Shown here one piece after another: positions 8,419 through 9,720 of a stretch of 9,720 bases of DNA. Numbering within the stretch: position 1 is the stretch's first letter; each line of letters starts with the position of its first letter. The notes below the pieces were generated by a model, which was not told the DNA's origin, did no database searches, and saw only the letters and a list, made by a program, of their open reading frames with translations. This stretch comes from Clostridia bacterium. GTDB lineage: Bacteria > Bacillota_A > Clostridia > Christensenellales > UBA1242. Both the position numbers and the translations under genes were made by a program. The stretch spans positions 1 through 9,720 of the forward strand of contig JAFTUZ010000006.1 of NCBI GenBank assembly GCA_017466005.1. The letters are read 5' to 3'.

Positions 8419-9414
8419 ATGAAATACTTAAAAGATGTAAAAAAATCAAACACCGTTACTCTTCCTTTTGTTTATAAGGATTGTGACGATAATCAATTTA
8501 AACAAGCAGAAATAACAATTGACTTTAATAAACTTATCAACGCAAGACAAAGTTTTTATTTAAACGATTGTGAACACATAAAAGACGAAGTTATACAAAG
8601 TCGCCTTAACAATGAAGAACGTGTGTACAACAAAATATCTGAAACTAAAGCAGATAACTTTATTGTATATTTATACGATTCAGTTGACCCAGCAAATAAC
8701 ATACACGAACCAGATTGTGGTTGTGATTATGCTAAATTTAACCAAAACGCAGTTCGTAAAGTTGAATGCAAATTAAATCCATTTGCAGAAAATGCAATTA
8801 TTCCATTTTTGCAATTAATATCTTATGACAACTATAAAGACATTGAACATTTAACAAAATTTGTAAATGAAAACAATTTGCTTGTTCCAAGCAACATAAA
8901 AGCAAACTGTAATATTCAAGTTCCTAAAAGTATGACATCAGATAATACTATTTTTAAAGATAAAAATAATCATTATTTATACCAAACATCATTTTGGGTT
9001 AATATGATTGCAAACTACAAACCAAAAAACAATGGTGAAGCAAAATTAAAAAATGCTTTAATTGATTGTTGCTATTTTGACTTGTCGGAACCTAAAAATA
9101 TGAAACGTGAAATTAGAGAAGTTAAACACAATTTCTTTGGTTTCTATCAATACAACGACAAGCAATTACCTAAAGATGCTAAAAGTGTAATAAAAAGATT
9201 TTTCTCTGATGAAATAAAACAAGAAGAAATTAAAAAAGTTAAAACAAATAACAAAGCAAACGCCAATGCAGATTTCAATGCTTTATTAAATTGTTTGTGT
9301 ACTACTTGTGATATAGCACACATAACAACAATTCAAAAAGCTTTAAATAAAAAAGATGATGGTAAATTAGATGCTGGTTCAACTGGCCTTAAAGATTTAG
9401 ATGCTTGTATGTAA
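8419..9414 (+). CDS. Unrecognised Cys-rich soluble protein
   Basis: A 331-residue protein that I do not recognise. There is no signal peptide or membrane helix; it is hydrophilic, rich in Lys, Asn and Asp, and so probably cytoplasmic. It has 12 Cys. They include HEPDCGCDY at 96-104 (Cys100, Cys102), CC at 217-218, and a CLCTTC cluster at 292-297 followed by His301, with a final Cys330 next to the C-terminal Met. These clusters could bind a metal, but the spacing fits no motif I know. The first 40 residues look like beta strands (TVTLPFVYKD, QAEITIDFN). A Lys/Asn-rich linker (265-285) separates a main body from a small C-terminal part. AAAAGGA precedes the ATG. It is a single gene with a strong promoter and its own terminator, and codon use resembles its neighbours. 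It is probably a lineage-restricted family. Confidence 0.8.
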   Translation: MKYLKDVKKSNTVTLPFVYKDCDDNQFKQAEITIDFNKLINARQSFYLNDCEHIKDEVIQSRLNNEERVYNKISETKADNFIVYLYDSVDPANNIHEPDCGCDYAKFNQNAVRKVECKLNPFAENAIIPFLQLISYDNYKDIEHLTKFVNENNLLVPSNIKANCNIQVPKSMTSDNTIFKDKNNHYLYQTSFWVNMIANYKPKNNGEAKLKNALIDCCYFDLSEPKNMKREIREVKHNFFGFYQYNDKQLPKDAKSVIKRFFSDEIKQEEIKKVKTNNKANANADFNALLNCLCTTCDIAHITTIQKALNKKDDGKLDAGSTGLKDLDACM

Positions 9415-9442
9415 AAAACACCCCTAAATATGGGGTGTTTTT
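9414..9442 (+). terminator. Terminator of the 8419-9414 gene
   Basis: An 11-bp stem (9414-9424 with 9432-9442, core ACACCCC and GGGGTGT) with a seven-base loop and a T run, overlapping the TAA stop codon by one base. Confidence 0.92.
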
Positions 9443-9538
9443 ATTATTTAATTACTATTATGCAACCGCATAGTATATTGTTTTTGCGAATAATTAAGGC
9501 TGTATATAGCCCTTTTTTAAACATTTATACTTTATAAC
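9443..9538. other. Intergenic stretch with two small hairpins
   Basis: No open reading frame of note. It holds an imperfect hairpin around TATGC-AACC-GCATA (about 9457-9476, with one G-U pair) and a second one at 9496-9518. It lies between the terminators of two convergent genes. It may be only a terminator cluster, or a small transcript; no clear promoter is seen. Confidence 0.4.
9496..9518 (+). terminator. Possible second, weaker terminator
   Basis: AAGGCT and AGCCCTT pair across a short loop with one bulged C and are followed by TTTTTT. The stem is short. It would back up the strong terminator at 9414-9442 or end a small transcript starting after it. Confidence 0.4.
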
Positions 9539-9564
9539 AAAAAAAGTGCTTTAAGCACTTTTTT
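9539..9564 (-). terminator. Symmetrical bidirectional terminator
   Basis: A near-perfect inverted repeat: an A run plus AGTGC, a TTTAA centre, then GCACT plus a T run. It serves the minus-strand gene that ends at 9566 and could also stop plus-strand read-through. Confidence 0.85.
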
Positions 9565-9565
9565 A

Positions 9566-9720
9566 TTATGAATTTATAATACTTTTGATTTCCATAAGTT
9601 GGTCAAAACTTAAAAGTTCTATTTTACGTTTAGCATCTGCATATGCAAGTTTTAAAATTTCAGGGTAATCACCGGCTTCACCTTTGTTAACCATTATTTC
9701 TGCAAGTGCAATTAATTCTT
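9566..9720 (-). CDS. C-terminal end of an unrecognised protein (cut by window edge)
   Basis: On the minus strand one frame stays open from the window edge to a TAA at 9568-9566, giving 50 residues; the other two frames hit stops almost at once. The visible part is soluble and helical-looking: it begins ELIALAEIMV, passes through a KGEAGDYPE turn, continues with a Lys/Arg and Leu-rich helix (LKLAYADAKRKIELLS), and ends in IINS. A symmetrical terminator begins two bases after the stop, as for a true gene end, and codon use matches the neighbours. The gene is convergent with the unknown gene at 8419. The fragment is too short to assign a family. Confidence 0.7.
   Translation of the reverse strand, partial: ELIALAEIMVNKGEAGDYPEILKLAYADAKRKIELLSFDQLMEIKSIINS

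Overview
The window is chromosomal DNA from an AT-rich, low-GC Gram-positive bacterium, most likely a member of the Clostridia. The signs are strong GGAGG-type ribosome binding sites, A/T-rich codons, TAA at all ten visible stops, short hairpins with T tracts as terminators, and a Cys-containing protein of clostridial type that looks linked to sporulation. Trp is encoded by TGG at the positions I checked, so the code looks standard. I cannot name a species. Genes are dense, and no tRNA, rRNA, insertion sequence, CRISPR array or prophage module is visible.

Left part (1-3032, all minus strand): the 5' part of rsmH, running off the window edge and overlapping the end of a calcineurin-like metallophosphoesterase gene. 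Next come a single gene for an uncharacterised Cys-containing protein (start re-assigned to 1960) with its own terminator, and a single class II fructose-bisphosphate aldolase gene (fba), also with its own terminator.

Centre (3211-7125, plus strand): a divergent promoter (TTGGAA-17-TATAAT) leads into what looks like one operon of four genes. They are a membrane protein with a degenerate glycosyltransferase-2-like domain and a Lys-rich tail, an M29 family aminopeptidase, type I glyceraldehyde-3-phosphate dehydrogenase (gap), and a zinc-ribbon/TM2-domain membrane protein. A strong hairpin terminator closes it. Two glycolytic enzymes (fba and gap) thus lie within about 5 kb but in separate transcription units.

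Right part (7166-9720): mnmA (tRNA 2-thiouridylase) with its own extended -10 promoter and terminator. It is followed by a single gene for an unrecognised Cys-rich soluble protein, with a TTGACA promoter and its own terminator. A short intergenic stretch rich in hairpins follows, then the 3' end of an unrecognised minus-strand gene that enters from the right edge and shares a symmetrical terminator.

Most of the window is ordinary housekeeping sequence. The items most worth a second look are the pseudo-glycosyltransferase with the Lys-rich tail (3211-4413), the unrecognised Cys-rich protein (8419-9414), and the putative sporulation-associated protein (1271-1960) with a mother-cell-like promoter. 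I see no convincing new multi-gene defence or mobile system.
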